Shown here piece after piece: positions 22,596-33,096 of a stretch of 64,000 nt of DNA. A program made the position numbers and the translations under genes. The stretch is from Ganoderma boninense (taxonomy: Eukaryota; Basidiomycota; Agaricomycetes; Polyporales; Polyporaceae): contig CM035311.1 in the NCBI GenBank assembly GCA_002900995.3, positions 1,674,001 through 1,738,000 of the forward strand, written 5' to 3'. The notes below the pieces were generated by a model. The model was not told where the DNA came from, did not search any database, and saw nothing but the letters and a program-made list of their open reading frames with translations. Every line of letters begins with the position of its first letter. The first letter of the stretch is position 1.

Positions 22596-25500
22596 TCAGA
22601 CAGAAGCCTTGAACCATTTCAGCTGCACCGCGACCAACACGACCGGGACGACACTGACGACCTCGCCCAGGCCAGCGTACGCAGGCGGGACGCGCGCGCG
22701 CACGAACGCCCCGGCAGCCAGCAAGATCGCGAAGAGGTTGTATACCGCCGACCACGCGAAGTTCGCCACGATGCGCCGCGCCACGGCATCCGACAGCTCG
22801 AGCAGCGTGAGGATGCCCACGAGGGACGGGTGCGTGAGCACGACGTCCGCCGCGGTGGACGCCGCGACCCCAGCGCCGTCCCCGGTGTGGAGGTGGACCC
22901 CGATGGCGGCCTGCGCGAGCGCGACGGCGTCATTCGTGCCGTCGCCACAGAAGAGCACGGTCTCGCCCTTCGCAGAGAGCTCCTTGATGTACGCCTGCTT
23001 GTCCGCGGGGAGGCAACTCGCACGCACGCGCTCAGCGGGAATGCCAAGGGCGGCGGCAGCGGAAGAGACAGCGGCGGGGTGGTCGCCACTCAGTATGGAG
23101 ACCCGAATGTTGCGCGCGGCAAGGGCTTGGATGACGGACAGTGCCTCCGGGCGGAGAGTATCGGAAAGCCCGAAAACGGCGACGAGGCGCATACCGTAGA
23201 TAACACAGAACGTCGTGAGGCCCTGGGCGAGCAGGGGCTGAACGGCAGGGTGAGTCTGCATTCCGACCCACTGCGCACTCCCGCCACGGAGCAGTTTCCC
23301 GCGGTAGCTACCTTGAACGCCTTTGCCGGTGACCATCTCGATCTCCTCTATGGTGGCCTCTCCGGGCGGCACGATCTTGAGGTCAGCCGCGACGGCGCGA
23401 GCGACAGGGTGCCGGCTGCTCGCGACAAGCTCCGCGACGACAGCCGCAGGCTCGAACCCAATGTCCTCCTCCATGAAGCGGCTCACGACCGACAACTTGC
23501 CCAAGGTGACCGTGCCCGTCTTGTCCAGAACGACGTGGGTAACCTTGCGCGCCTGCTCGATAGTCGTCGCGGCCTTGAACACCAGCCCCAACTTCGCGCC
23601 AACGCCACCCGCGATGAGGATGACCATCGGGACGGCGAGGCCTATCGCACACGGGCACGAGATCGCAAGCACCGAAATGGCGTACGTCAGCGCGACCACG
23701 ACCGCCTCCCCCGCCGCCTGGTGTCGCACGCCCATGCCGATGCCCATCCACACGGCGAAAGTCACGATGGCAAGCACAAGGACGATGGGCACGAACCAAC
23801 CGCAGATCCAGTCGACCGTCTCCTGGACGCGAGCGCGCGAGAAGCGCGCGTCGTCGACCATGCCTGCGATCTCGCTGATCGTGTTGTCGCCAGGCAGGCG
23901 CGTCACCCTCACCAAGAGTATGCTCGGGCCGTTGAGCGTGCCTGCGATGACCTCGTCCCCAGGCACCTTCTCGACGGGGAGCGACTCGCCCGTCATCATG
24001 GACTCGTCGACGGTGCTCGTGCCAGACACCACTGCACCGTCTGTGATGATTGCAGAGTCGGGCAGGACCTTGAATGTGTCGCCGAAGTGAAGAAGGCGCA
24101 CGTCGAGCACCTGCTCGCTCTTGTCGGAGAACACGATGCGCGCGGTCTTCTCCTGGAGGGACCGTATGGAGATCGCCTCGATCGCGCGCTGGCGGGCGAC
24201 GGCGCTGATGACGCGGCCGACCATGATCAGAGTGACGAGGAGGGTGCTCGTCTCGAAGAACTGCCCAGTCGCGAGAGGGCGGCCGATCATTTCGAAGGCG
24301 AAGGCAACGACGGAGTAAATGTACGCCGTGGTGGTGCTGAGAACGATGAGCAGGTCCGTTTCGACGAGTCGGGAGAAGACCAAACTCTTGAAAGAAGCGG
24401 TGTAAAACGGTCCAGTGATCCCCACCTGGACGATGGTGGCGAGAACCAAGGATGCGATCGAATAGGCATGAGCGTGAGGAGGAAGGGGTGCCCAAGTCAT
24501 GATGAGGACCGGGATAGTGAGCGCAGCAGAGATGGCCGTGCGGATAAACAGCAAACGAATGTGCTTTGCACCAGCCAAAATGGCGGGGTCCAGAGGCTCA
24601 GGAGCTAGGACAGGCGAAAACGCCTCGTAGGCCTTCAGGATATCCCGTGCCCCGATGACATTGGGGTCGTAAGCAACGACGACTGTGTCCTTGCCCTCAC
24701 GCACGACGCCTTTGACACCGTTCGGGCGGTCTGCAGCAAGGAGCTGCTCCTGAAGAACCTGACTGACGGCGAGGGGAAGATCATGCGTAGAGCCCTGAAC
24801 CTCCCGGACGGCCTCTGCAGTGAAGCCAGAACGCTTCTCGATGAGCTGTATAAGCGCAGAGATGTCGGTCGCCCCGTTATCGAAATCGAACTCGGCACGG
24901 CATAGAACGAGACTGGTCTTGGCGTTCCCGATGGTGGGTATGTCGCGGAGTGTGCGGATGAGCTTGTTCTCACATCCGGTGCAGGTCATACCCTTGATGG
25001 CCAATACGGCATGCTCGTTGTACGTCACCGCGCCCCGCTCAGCTATATCGATGGCGGCATCCTCATTCTTCTCCTCCACACCCCCGCCACCGCAACAGCT
25101 GTCATCGCAGCAAGAGTCGAGGGACGCGCAGGATCGGGATCGGATGGACCCGCCTTCCTTGCGATGACTGTGGGGGATACTGCGGATGCTTGGAGCCTCT
25201 TTGCCACAGGCACTGTTCCCACAGCAAGAGTCGACGGAAGGCGAACAGCAGCTGTCGAGGGACTTGCGCTTGGGGGCGTTGAGCTTCACGCTGTGCCTGC
25301 TCGACACAGGACGGGCGACTGCCTTTCCCGTTAGAGTAGGGTGAGTGCAGCAGGACTTGCGGCCACGGGCGAGGAGTGCCTTGCAAACACAGCCGAAGGC
25401 GGCGAGGGTATCGTTGTAGCGGCTACGAGCGATGTTACGATGCTCGCCGCATGCCTCCTTGGGGATAGAGTTTGTAGAGGAAGACTTGGGGGATCGCTTG

Positions 25501-25967
25501 CGGAGACCTGAGTGCTCGCAGCTCTTGACGGGAGGGGGCTGAGCGGACGTGGCGGCATCTCCGCCATCCTTGAGCTTGTCCTTCTCTTCATGCTCCTCAC
25601 AACACGTCCATTCGGAGATCGACGCTTGGGACGTTTCAATGCCAGGCCAGCTCGTAGCAAGTGTCTGTAGACTTACAACTGTCACTACTCTCTCGGCCAT
25701 GAAGATGGGATTCGTCATCGGCACAAATGACCCGAGCAAGCTGATCGATGCATGTATCTGGAGCACGCATATAGCGAGGTTAATCGGGAGCGAGAACGGA
25801 ATAAACCCACCATCGCAACCACAAGTGCTACCCTCGCAGCAACCTGGGTTAGAGACTGTCTCCTCGTGCTTGTGGTCCTTGTGATCCGCGCAAGAGGCAG
25901 CGTGAGCGTGTTCGTCCACTTGGCGAGGCTCGGAATCGGGCCCGGAGTCACTGCAGCAGCCTGGCAT
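22596..25967 (-). CDS. P1B-type heavy-metal ATPase, Pca1-like (Cu/Cd export)
   Basis: Open frame of 1123 residues. The N-terminal about 310 residues are full of CC and CxC clusters (MPGCCSD, NPGCCEGSTCGCDGG, LDSCCSPSVDSCCGNSAC, DSCCDDSCCGGGG). One HMA domain follows with GMTCTGC near residue 327, then eight expected membrane helices. Catalytic marks in order: TGES near 661, the metal-site CPC in ISCPCAIGL near 770, DKTGTVTLGK near 815 (phosphorylated Asp), SSRHPVA near 854, GDGTNDAVALAQA near 1009. The last helices read AVYNLF and GEVVSVVPVVL rather than the CopA-type MxxSS, which fits fungal Pca1/CrpA relatives that export cadmium or copper. A 132-bp in-frame segment (25679-25810) has GT...AG ends and may be an intron. 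Confidence 0.93.
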   Translation of the reverse strand: MPGCCSDSGPDSEPRQVDEHAHAASCADHKDHKHEETVSNPGCCEGSTCGCDGGFIPFSLPINLAICVLQIHASISLLGSFVPMTNPIFMAERVVTVVSLQTLATSWPGIETSQASISEWTCCEEHEEKDKLKDGGDAATSAQPPPVKSCEHSGLRKRSPKSSSTNSIPKEACGEHRNIARSRYNDTLAAFGCVCKALLARGRKSCCTHPTLTGKAVARPVSSRHSVKLNAPKRKSLDSCCSPSVDSCCGNSACGKEAPSIRSIPHSHRKEGGSIRSRSCASLDSCCDDSCCGGGGVEEKNEDAAIDIAERGAVTYNEHAVLAIKGMTCTGCENKLIRTLRDIPTIGNAKTSLVLCRAEFDFDNGATDISALIQLIEKRSGFTAEAVREVQGSTHDLPLAVSQVLQEQLLAADRPNGVKGVVREGKDTVVVAYDPNVIGARDILKAYEAFSPVLAPEPLDPAILAGAKHIRLLFIRTAISAALTIPVLIMTWAPLPPHAHAYSIASLVLATIVQVGITGPFYTASFKSLVFSRLVETDLLIVLSTTTAYIYSVVAFAFEMIGRPLATGQFFETSTLLVTLIMVGRVISAVARQRAIEAISIRSLQEKTARIVFSDKSEQVLDVRLLHFGDTFKVLPDSAIITDGAVVSGTSTVDESMMTGESLPVEKVPGDEVIAGTLNGPSILLVRVTRLPGDNTISEIAGMVDDARFSRARVQETVDWICGWFVPIVLVLAIVTFAVWMGIGMGVRHQAAGEAVVVALTYAISVLAISCPCAIGLAVPMVILIAGGVGAKLGLVFKAATTIEQARKVTHVVLDKTGTVTLGKLSVVSRFMEEDIGFEPAAVVAELVASSRHPVARAVAADLKIVPPGEATIEEIEMVTGKGVQGSYRGKLLRGGSAQWVGMQTHPAVQPLLAQGLTTFCVIYGMRLVAVFGLSDTLRPEALSVIQALAARNIRVSILSGDHPAAVSSAAAALGIPAERVRASCLPADKQAYIKELSAKGETVLFCGDGTNDAVALAQAAIGVHLHTGDGAGVAASTAADVVLTHPSLVGILTLLELSDAVARRIVANFAWSAVYNLFAILLAAGAFVRARVPPAYAGLGEVVSVVPVVLVAVQLKWFKASV

Positions 25968-28900
25968 GGTTGAGGTTGGGGAGGAAGGAAAGGTGGGGGA
26001 TCCTTGGGAAGTCGAATAAGCCGCAGAGTGGCTCGTGGATATAGAAGTACCGGCCTCGCCTTTTCGCGCGCGCGTGCGGAGACAGGAATGGTGGCGGCCA
26101 TCGAGCGGACTGCTGGCACCCGACCACCTGTCCAGAACTATCCGGCTTCCCGATCGCCTCCCGAAGGGCCAGGCATCGTCCAGGCCACGACATTCAGCGG
26201 AGAGACCGCAGAAGTATTTCTTATTGAGGCCAAAATGTCAGGGAAGACGGCGGCCGAGTTTCGGGGTCCCGACTTCTCATCACAAACGACGGGCTGGTCG
26301 GGGACACAGACAAGAAAGAAGCTCGTGCACGGACCACCTGCAGCGTGTTGGCGTTCCCACCGCAAGACGCTGACTCATCGAGCAAGCGAGATTGGGTGGT
26401 GACAGCGAGCATGCAAGGAGCCGTGGAGGAGGGCGGGTAGAGGCACACCGCAATGGGGCAGGAATCAAAGCAAAACTGGTGCCATTGGAAGACTCATCTG
26501 GTACACGAGCACGACGTATGTAACGAGAGCAGCCTGCGTCGCGAAGCAGCCGTGGTAGGCCCTGCAGGAAGCGCCAGGATGTGCCGCCGAGCGTTGGATG
26601 GGAGGATTAGGCGGATTGTCGGGTCGGTGGAGAGAGGGAAGGGAGGGGAAGAGAGAGGGCTGGTGCAGAGATGGGAGCAGGAATGGTGGGGGGCCGATAG
26701 GAGGAGCTGGGTATAAGGGCGACCCGTCACTGGTGCGGTACTCCTCCCATCGGCAGACGCCTCGCGCCGAAAATCAGGCCGACTCTCAGCTGCTTCTCTC
26801 CCTCCTGCTCAGCAGACACCAGAACAGGACCAGATGCAGGCTAAGATCGGCCCCATGACATGTCTGCTGCAGTACATGGGTGCCGTGTCTCCTACACACT
26901 GGGCGACTGATCCGTTAACTGCTTATAACCAGTTTGAGCTTCACTGGGCCTCAATGGCAATTCAGGATTTAGGCGTCGATGCAGAAATCTACAATGGACC
27001 AATCACAATCGGATGGGAGATACATGAACATGAGTACCCCTTGTTCTTGCGGTTATGAATGTATCCTCACGACATTCAACGCGACAACAATTCGACCGTG
27101 TCCTATTTTCCGAACAAACCATCTTTGTTGAAATCGCGCAGTGGCAAGCGAATCGAAGTCGCCGGGGTGGGGTGCAGCACGAAGCATCTTAATCCCTCAA
27201 AGGTATGATGTTGATTTAATTCGGTTATCACGAATATGCTGAGCTCTGCTGATATCACCTTGAACCGGGACGGAAGTGGCGGCCTTGACCACAGGTCCTC
27301 AAAATACCGTTTGGATTCCCAAACGGAGACACATGTTATACTTTACCACCATGATCGTCCTCGCATCAATCTCGAATTTAAACCTGCGCGCAGCCAGAAG
27401 GAAATACTGACTGGACGGTTTCCATATGGCATGCCGACGCCATCGAAAAAAAGGGACTGGTCAAGTCCAAGATTCTGGAAGTTCGCAGAAGCTGCTGCGC
27501 CTTCGGATGGCCCAACCAGTGCACTCAGGACAGCATGTGCCTATGTGCCGCTGGCACGTTTCGTCAACGAGTCAGCTAGCTGCTTAAGGGTACCGTTTTC
27601 AGTCGCTTGCCTTATCGAGGCGAGCTTTGTCCTGCGTCCTCCTACCATAATCGATTCGAAGCGAAGGCGGAGTTTGGACTGACCTGTACGCCTCACCCTC
27701 AAAACATATATAAACCCCAACCGTCGCCCCAACCATCCTCAGGACCTTGCCCTCTTCCCCTCCACTCGACCTTCCGGATGCCCGCCTCAGTCCCTGAATG
27801 GATCTCGCGGTCATCGTCGACGCTCAACACCATGCTTCAACCACCAAGCTCGTCACCGCCACCGACCACCGACCACCACACACCACCCTCAGGAAATCAC
27901 TCGACGACGGTCAACGACCATCCTCAACCACAGACCAACGACTGCTAACGTACTGACCAACAATCGGCATCAACGAGGACCAGCTGACGACTACCAACCA
28001 TCGACAGTCGACCACCCGCCACACCCCACAAAGGATACGCGATTCGGTGTCGCCTCCCCATTCGTGAGTATCGCCCATGGTAGCCGACGTCCAACGACTT
28101 GGTCTGGATGCCCAACCTCTTTGTGCTCGGCCGGTGATCGATTTGATTTGTTGTCTTCAACTTCCAGTGAGTCCCTCTACGTCTAGTTTCCTGCGGACGC
28201 CACCACCTTGTTGACTGTGGCGGACACTGTCAGCATCCTCCACAGTCCGCTCAACTTCACCTCTGGCGACAGCTTGAGCCTCTCGGCGGCTCTGGGCAGT
28301 GGGCAACGACCTGAAGGCGACTCTGAGGCAGCTCGACGCCGCCAACGCGGCAGACCCAAACGGTCCGTCAAGCTCATGTCGTGCCGTCAAGATGTCTGCG
28401 TCCTTTTGAGTTCATGTTCGTCCCGTCCCTTCGTCTCCGCGTTTCGATCCTGTCTTCGTGGCGTGTGCGCGCGGCATGCCCTTTCATGTCCTTATTGCGT
28501 TTGCGTCCTCTTCCTCTACGGGACAGGCACGCGCAGCGCGTCTCGGACGTCGGTGGGACTCACGTCCCGGGGGGAGTTTTGGCCGCTGCTGGGGCAACCG
28601 GCAGCGGCATGCCTGCACTTCCAGCCAAAGAGGCAGGGCGGACGTATGTCATCTACGACGACCCAAGGAAGGCTAGGTTGTACCCCGCGTCCTCCCTTCA
28701 ATGGGCAGAGATTCGCTGTTGCACCTGTCCTATGCTCCTAAAATGAAATATTGAAACAAATCTGTTCGTGTGCGGTGCGATCAAGCTTCATCTCAGCCAA
28801 AAAAGAACACGTATGGAGGCACTCACTGTGTTCAATCCCAAGAACTTTACGTGCAGTCGGAGGCGCGGGCATGTTGTCCACGATTTCTGGCGCATCGTGT

Positions 28901-29584
28901 CCACGATCCATGAGATAACAGATCTATATATACAAGCATCGATCAGGCGGAGGAATGTCTACACGCATATATGTATGCAGCATGTACAAACTGCCGAACA
29001 GCCGAGTCCAGTCTATGGTCGTCGTCGCAGAACGTCCGACGGGAGAGCGGCAGGCGTCAGAATGGCACATGTAGTAGGATCCGGAAACGATGGGCAGTCG
29101 GCGTCGTGGAGTGTTCCACGACGGGATAATAAGTATGCTGGTATACTGTAGGACAGGGGCCGGGGCCAAGCCACATGTAACAACATGAATCGGACATAGC
29201 ATGGCGTGGCGTGATCATGCACGGAAGGATGCAATGGGATGCACCGCGTGCAGCGAGAATAGATAATAAGGTAGAGTTGATAGGATATGCTGTATGGGTT
29301 GGGCGAGATGCACGGTGTCGATGGGTTGGCCGGACAGAGACGGCACGGAGGCAAGTGTGGATGGCGATGGAGTCATGCATTGCGGATTGTCGATTAGGGG
29401 ATAAGAGTGAGGATGATGCGTGGGAGCGAGGACCGAGGCTGCGGCAGTCAGGCGAGAACCAAGATAAAGAGATCCAGAAGGCCAGGGACAGATGGCATAT
29501 GGGGCGGGGCTGGATGAAGCCACAGCCCAGCCGTGCGCGTCGCTCGCGCTCGTGTGTTGTACGAGGAGAGATGAGGACCAAGGA
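25968..29584. other. 3.6 kb region without a supported gene
   Basis: Several open frames overlap in different phases and none shows a domain. Two patches stand out: a TATATAAA at 27707-27714 followed by an ATG at 27779 in a Pro/Ser/His-rich frame with ACC-type low complexity (about 27859-27905), and a short frame at 28281-28390 reading NDLKATLRQLDAANAADPNG. These could be exons of one transcript, but I could not join them convincingly. No repeat or RNA gene seen. Confidence 0.4.
27707..27714 (+). promoter_or_regulatory. strong TATA-like box without an assigned gene
   Basis: TATATAAA, the best TATA match I noticed in the window, is followed 65 bp later by an ATG (27779). The downstream frame stays open only to 27948, so the gene it would serve is not established. 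Confidence 0.3.
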
Positions 29585-32199
29585 TCATGACATCCGCCTC
29601 CTGCTCAAACTCGGCGCAATGACGGCAACCACGCCAGGTCTCGCCGCGGCCATCGCGAGCCCCTCCCGTGCGTCTTCGTCCCACGCAACGCGCATGCTCT
29701 CAAGCGTAAGCATCGGGCTCGGAGAACCACCTATTGCTGTTGCTGATGCTAGAGTGTCCGCAGCAGCATCCGAAACCGCCTTGGAGACTGGGGTCTCTGA
29801 CAACGATTCCGCTTCCGCTTCCGCGACACGGAGGCCCTCCAGCTTCTCGATGAGAACGTGGTGGTCGTGGTTAGCCGATGCTGATTCGGGCAGGACACCC
29901 TGTGCAAACCTGGGGCTCGCGCCGCTGCGCTGATGTGGCTCGAGCTCGAACGGGCTGGGTGGGACCAGCGCGGGGCTGGGGAGCGCCTCGAGCATCAGCT
30001 TCTTCTGCAGTACGCGGCTGACGGACAGTGGAGTTGCGGGTAGGGACGACTCCGCCGTAAGTGCGCTACTCACCAGACCGGGCGGTAGCGTTATTGAAGG
30101 CCGGCCAGGAGGTAGGGCGGAAGACTCGAGTGGGGCAATTAAAACGGTGGATTCGGTCGAATCTTGCGAGACGACACCGGACAAAGTAGCGTTCAGTGGA
30201 GGGGGAAGGGCGCGGTTCAGCCTTTTCGGGGAAGGGAACAGCACGCTGAGCGGCGGAGTCTGGCCGGCCTCAGTAGGCAGGGAGGATGCGAGCACAATCT
30301 CCTCCTCATGCGACAATGCATGGACGTGAGGCGTTGACGGGGCCATGAGAGGGTGCGCGAGGGACACTGGTGGGAAGTACGACCCTGGATCTGAATCTCT
30401 CCATGAATACAACAACAGAGACGGCTGTGAAAGCGAGCTTCTTACCGATTTTGAGGTCGTCCAGCTCTGGCCGGTCCTCGAATTCGCAGGGGGGTGACGG
30501 CACCGAACTCGCGACAGTGCTGTTGCTAGGTGCATCACTCTCGCCGTCTGTGTCCGTGTAGGTGTCTGTGTCTGTGTCGGACTCGACAGCAAGTGGCAGG
30601 AACGAAGTCGCAGGAAGGGAGAGGGATAGGGGCGTCGGCGACATGGAAGGCTTGTCCAAGGTGCTGGTGGTAGGAGTGAGAGAACTGACCTCATAGTCAG
30701 CAGATTCGGAGTTGAGGTGGCCAGCGTCTGACCGCGAGGGCGGAACAGGGCCACTGGCGAAGGATGCCTGAGATGGCAACAGGGCGCTCTCTGGCTGCGT
30801 ACCGATGTTTCGGTCCAGGGGACTGCGGGGAAGGATCGACGGCGGTTCTGGCTCTGGCATGGCATTGACTGGTAGGAAAGTCATGTTAAACTTCCTTCTT
30901 TGCGGGGCAGGGGCGGTTTGGACGACTGGTGCAGAGAGTATTGGTGGGTCCTCAACAGGAAGTAAAGGCAAAAACGAGAAGTTTGGTTTTTTCACCTTCG
31001 GTGTCGAAGATTGCGGCGGGCGTGCAGTCGTTGGTGGAGGTGGAGCGAATAAGGGGATAGCTGGCTCGACGATCCGAAGTTCTGGGGGCTCGGTAGGAGG
31101 TTTGACCGTCGGTCTTGTTTCGGGAGATGCAGTAGGCGTCGGTGTCTGAGGATGGGGTTCTGGTAGATCAGATGATGGGGGTTCAAACTCGGTAGGCGAC
31201 TGGGGAAGCAGGGGGAGCAAGCGGATGGGAACGGCGTCTAGGTAGGGGAGGATGGCGGGGTCGACGTCTGGTTGTTTGGGCTCAGACCTGTTCTTCCACT
31301 TAGACGGAGTGTGGGAGGCGGTATTGGCAAAGCGAGACAGCGGGTAAGGGGGCTTGGAGGTAGACGGGAGAGAGGTCGTGAAAGGCTGGCGTGGGGGTGG
31401 TGGAGGAGGGGAATAAGGTAGGTTGACACGGAGCTGCTTGAGCTCAAGTATGTCTCTGGAACGAATGACGAAGGGTCAGCAGCGAGTCCAAATGAACGGC
31501 GGGGACAAAGAATGGCCGACGTGGTGTGGAGAATGATCAGGGCGACGAGGCAGGCTTCAAAACGAGCAGGCCCGACGGTTGTGCTGCCGTCATCCATGAC
31601 GTCGCTCTTCGGGACAAGTACACCGGCGTCTAACGCGCCTGCATGCCAAAACGGGCCCATCAGCGGGCCCATCAAATTCACGCATTGTGTGATCCAGAGA
31701 GGAAAGAGCGGACATTGCACGAGTCACAAGGCAGGCGCCGAGAATGATGCCAGGCAGTGCTAGCGGAAAAGACGAAGTTGATTCGAGAACTTGTCGTTGA
31801 CACGAAGCTCCTGATGGTGCACATAGAAAGCTGGCTGGTTCCCGGACGAGACAATGATGTGGTGTGCCACAACATCAAGGGTACAACGACATGGGAAGGA
31901 GGAGAATGAATGACTACTCACTGATAGGACAACTTGGGCGTGACGGCAGCGGGCGTCCTGTCCCATTCATCTGCCCAGAAAACCTCCTCGAGTCGGGCTT
32001 CTTCACAGAAGGAAACGGTCTTCCGGCAGCCACAATCCGGAGATGAGCCGCTGTCGCTGACGAGGGCTGGAGAGGTGCGGCCAGAGGTGGAGGGACTGGG
32101 AGCAGCGCTAAGCTCTGGGGTGATAGGCGGAGTCAGCTTGAGGCAGCTCTTGAGGCCTGGTCGCGTGCAGGACTTGGGAATGGGAGGTTCGTCGGACAT
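29585..32199 (-). CDS. large disordered protein with SCLK and KTVSF (PP1-docking-like) motifs
   Basis: Three exons (32199-31922, 31455-30446, 30390-29585) join in phase to 697 residues. The N terminus (MSDEPPIPKSC) leads to LKSCLKLTPP and then RKTVSFCEEARLEEVFWADE with WDRTPA and, across the first intron, KLSYQDILELKQLRVNLP. The rest is Pro/Ser/Thr-rich and disordered, with short recurring blocks (KPNFSFLPLLPVE, RRKFNMTFLPVN) and an Asp-Thr repeat (SDTDTDTYTDTDGESD). The first intron is 466 bp, long for this genome. KTVSF matches the PP1 RVxF consensus. I do not recognise a named family. An upstream in-frame ATG at 32439 exists, but 32199 gives the more conserved-looking start. Confidence 0.72.
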
Positions 32200-32445
32200 G
32201 GCGCTGGGATGGCGGTGGTATCCGAGTCTCTGGAGCCAGCTTAGAGGGTCGTGGAGGGCGTGGGCGGGAGAGGGGGAGAAGGAAGGGGAAGGGAGACGAG
32301 AGGCGTTGACAAGGTGGTTATGAGGAGTGCATCGAGGTGGGCTGGTTGGGGCGACGGAGGCTTGGACTCGTGCCCGTCGATTGGACGGTGTCGTTCGGTG
32401 CGATCGTCCGCCGTCCGAACGGCAGCCCCGCCATGCCAAGGGTCA

Positions 32446-32479
32446 CGACTAAATTGGTCCCCCAGACCAAATTTAGTCG
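32446..32479. repeat. inverted repeat, about 14-bp arms
   Basis: CGACTAAATTGGTC is followed by a short spacer (CCCCA) and its inverse GACCAAATTTAGTCG, with one extra A in the right arm. It lies about 250 bp upstream of the start of the 29.6-32.2 kb gene. It could form a cruciform or hairpin, or be a palindromic factor site; function unknown. Confidence 0.6.
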
Positions 32480-32907
32480 AGGCGATCAAATAAACCCTAG
32501 CCCTACCGCACCCTAATACGGAAAGAGGCCACCACCAAACACGAGCGCTTAGAGCGCGGAAGGGCTCGCGACGAAGCTCGAGGACAGACGCACCCGGTTT
32601 CGATGCTTCTAGAGGCCGCATTTGAAAGTAGAAATATATTTGTATTATATCAAAGTCCGGTTTCTAACTATCATAAAGCATGAGGCAAAATTCAAGGCCC
32701 AAAATCACCGCAGGGTGTACATAAATGTAATAGAAATTGAGGAGGGAGGAGGGAACATAGCTGAATGGCGCTGCCCTCGGTTTAAAGGTGATGTCGACCT
32801 GTTTAAAACAAGCTCAAAACAAAGAAAATTGGTGGGGAACTCGGGGAGGAATTGTAATCGCGAGCGGAGGCTTGACGCCGAGAGGAACAAAGAGTTATAC
32901 TGATAGA

Positions 32908-32931
32908 CGCGGCGGCGCGCGCGCCGCCGCG
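32908..32931. repeat. perfect 24-bp G+C palindrome
   Basis: A 12-base arm CGCGGCGGCGCG is followed directly by its exact reverse complement without a spacer. It sits at the edge of an A+T-rich patch, which makes it stand out from its surroundings. Confidence 0.6.
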
Positions 32932-33041
32932 AGAGCCCAGGGGATATGGGGAGAGGAAACACGATTTGTGGCTCATTTTTCACCATTTCTTAGGCCAGAT
33001 TGAAGGACTCGGAAAGAGAGGAAGGTGGCAGGAGGAGGGAG

Positions 33042-33096
33042 AGCGCGCCTTCGGCGCGCTGCCCACCCTTGGCACCTTTTGGGCCGCTTCGCGGCC
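33042..33096. repeat. two adjacent perfect hairpins with TTC loops
   Basis: The first hairpin has the arm AGCGCGCC (33042-33049), loop TTC and the exact inverse GGCGCGCT (33053-33060). The second has the arm GGCCGC (33082-33087), loop TTC and inverse GCGGCC (33091-33096). Both have the same loop and are 21 bp apart. No T-tract follows, so a simple terminator is unlikely. Confidence 0.55.

Noticed and set aside
22830..24608. A 592-codon open frame on the plus strand and several others opposite the metal ATPase
   Set aside because: It is antisense to a well-supported P-type ATPase, is full of Arg/Asp/His from complementing G+C-rich codons and has no motif of its own.
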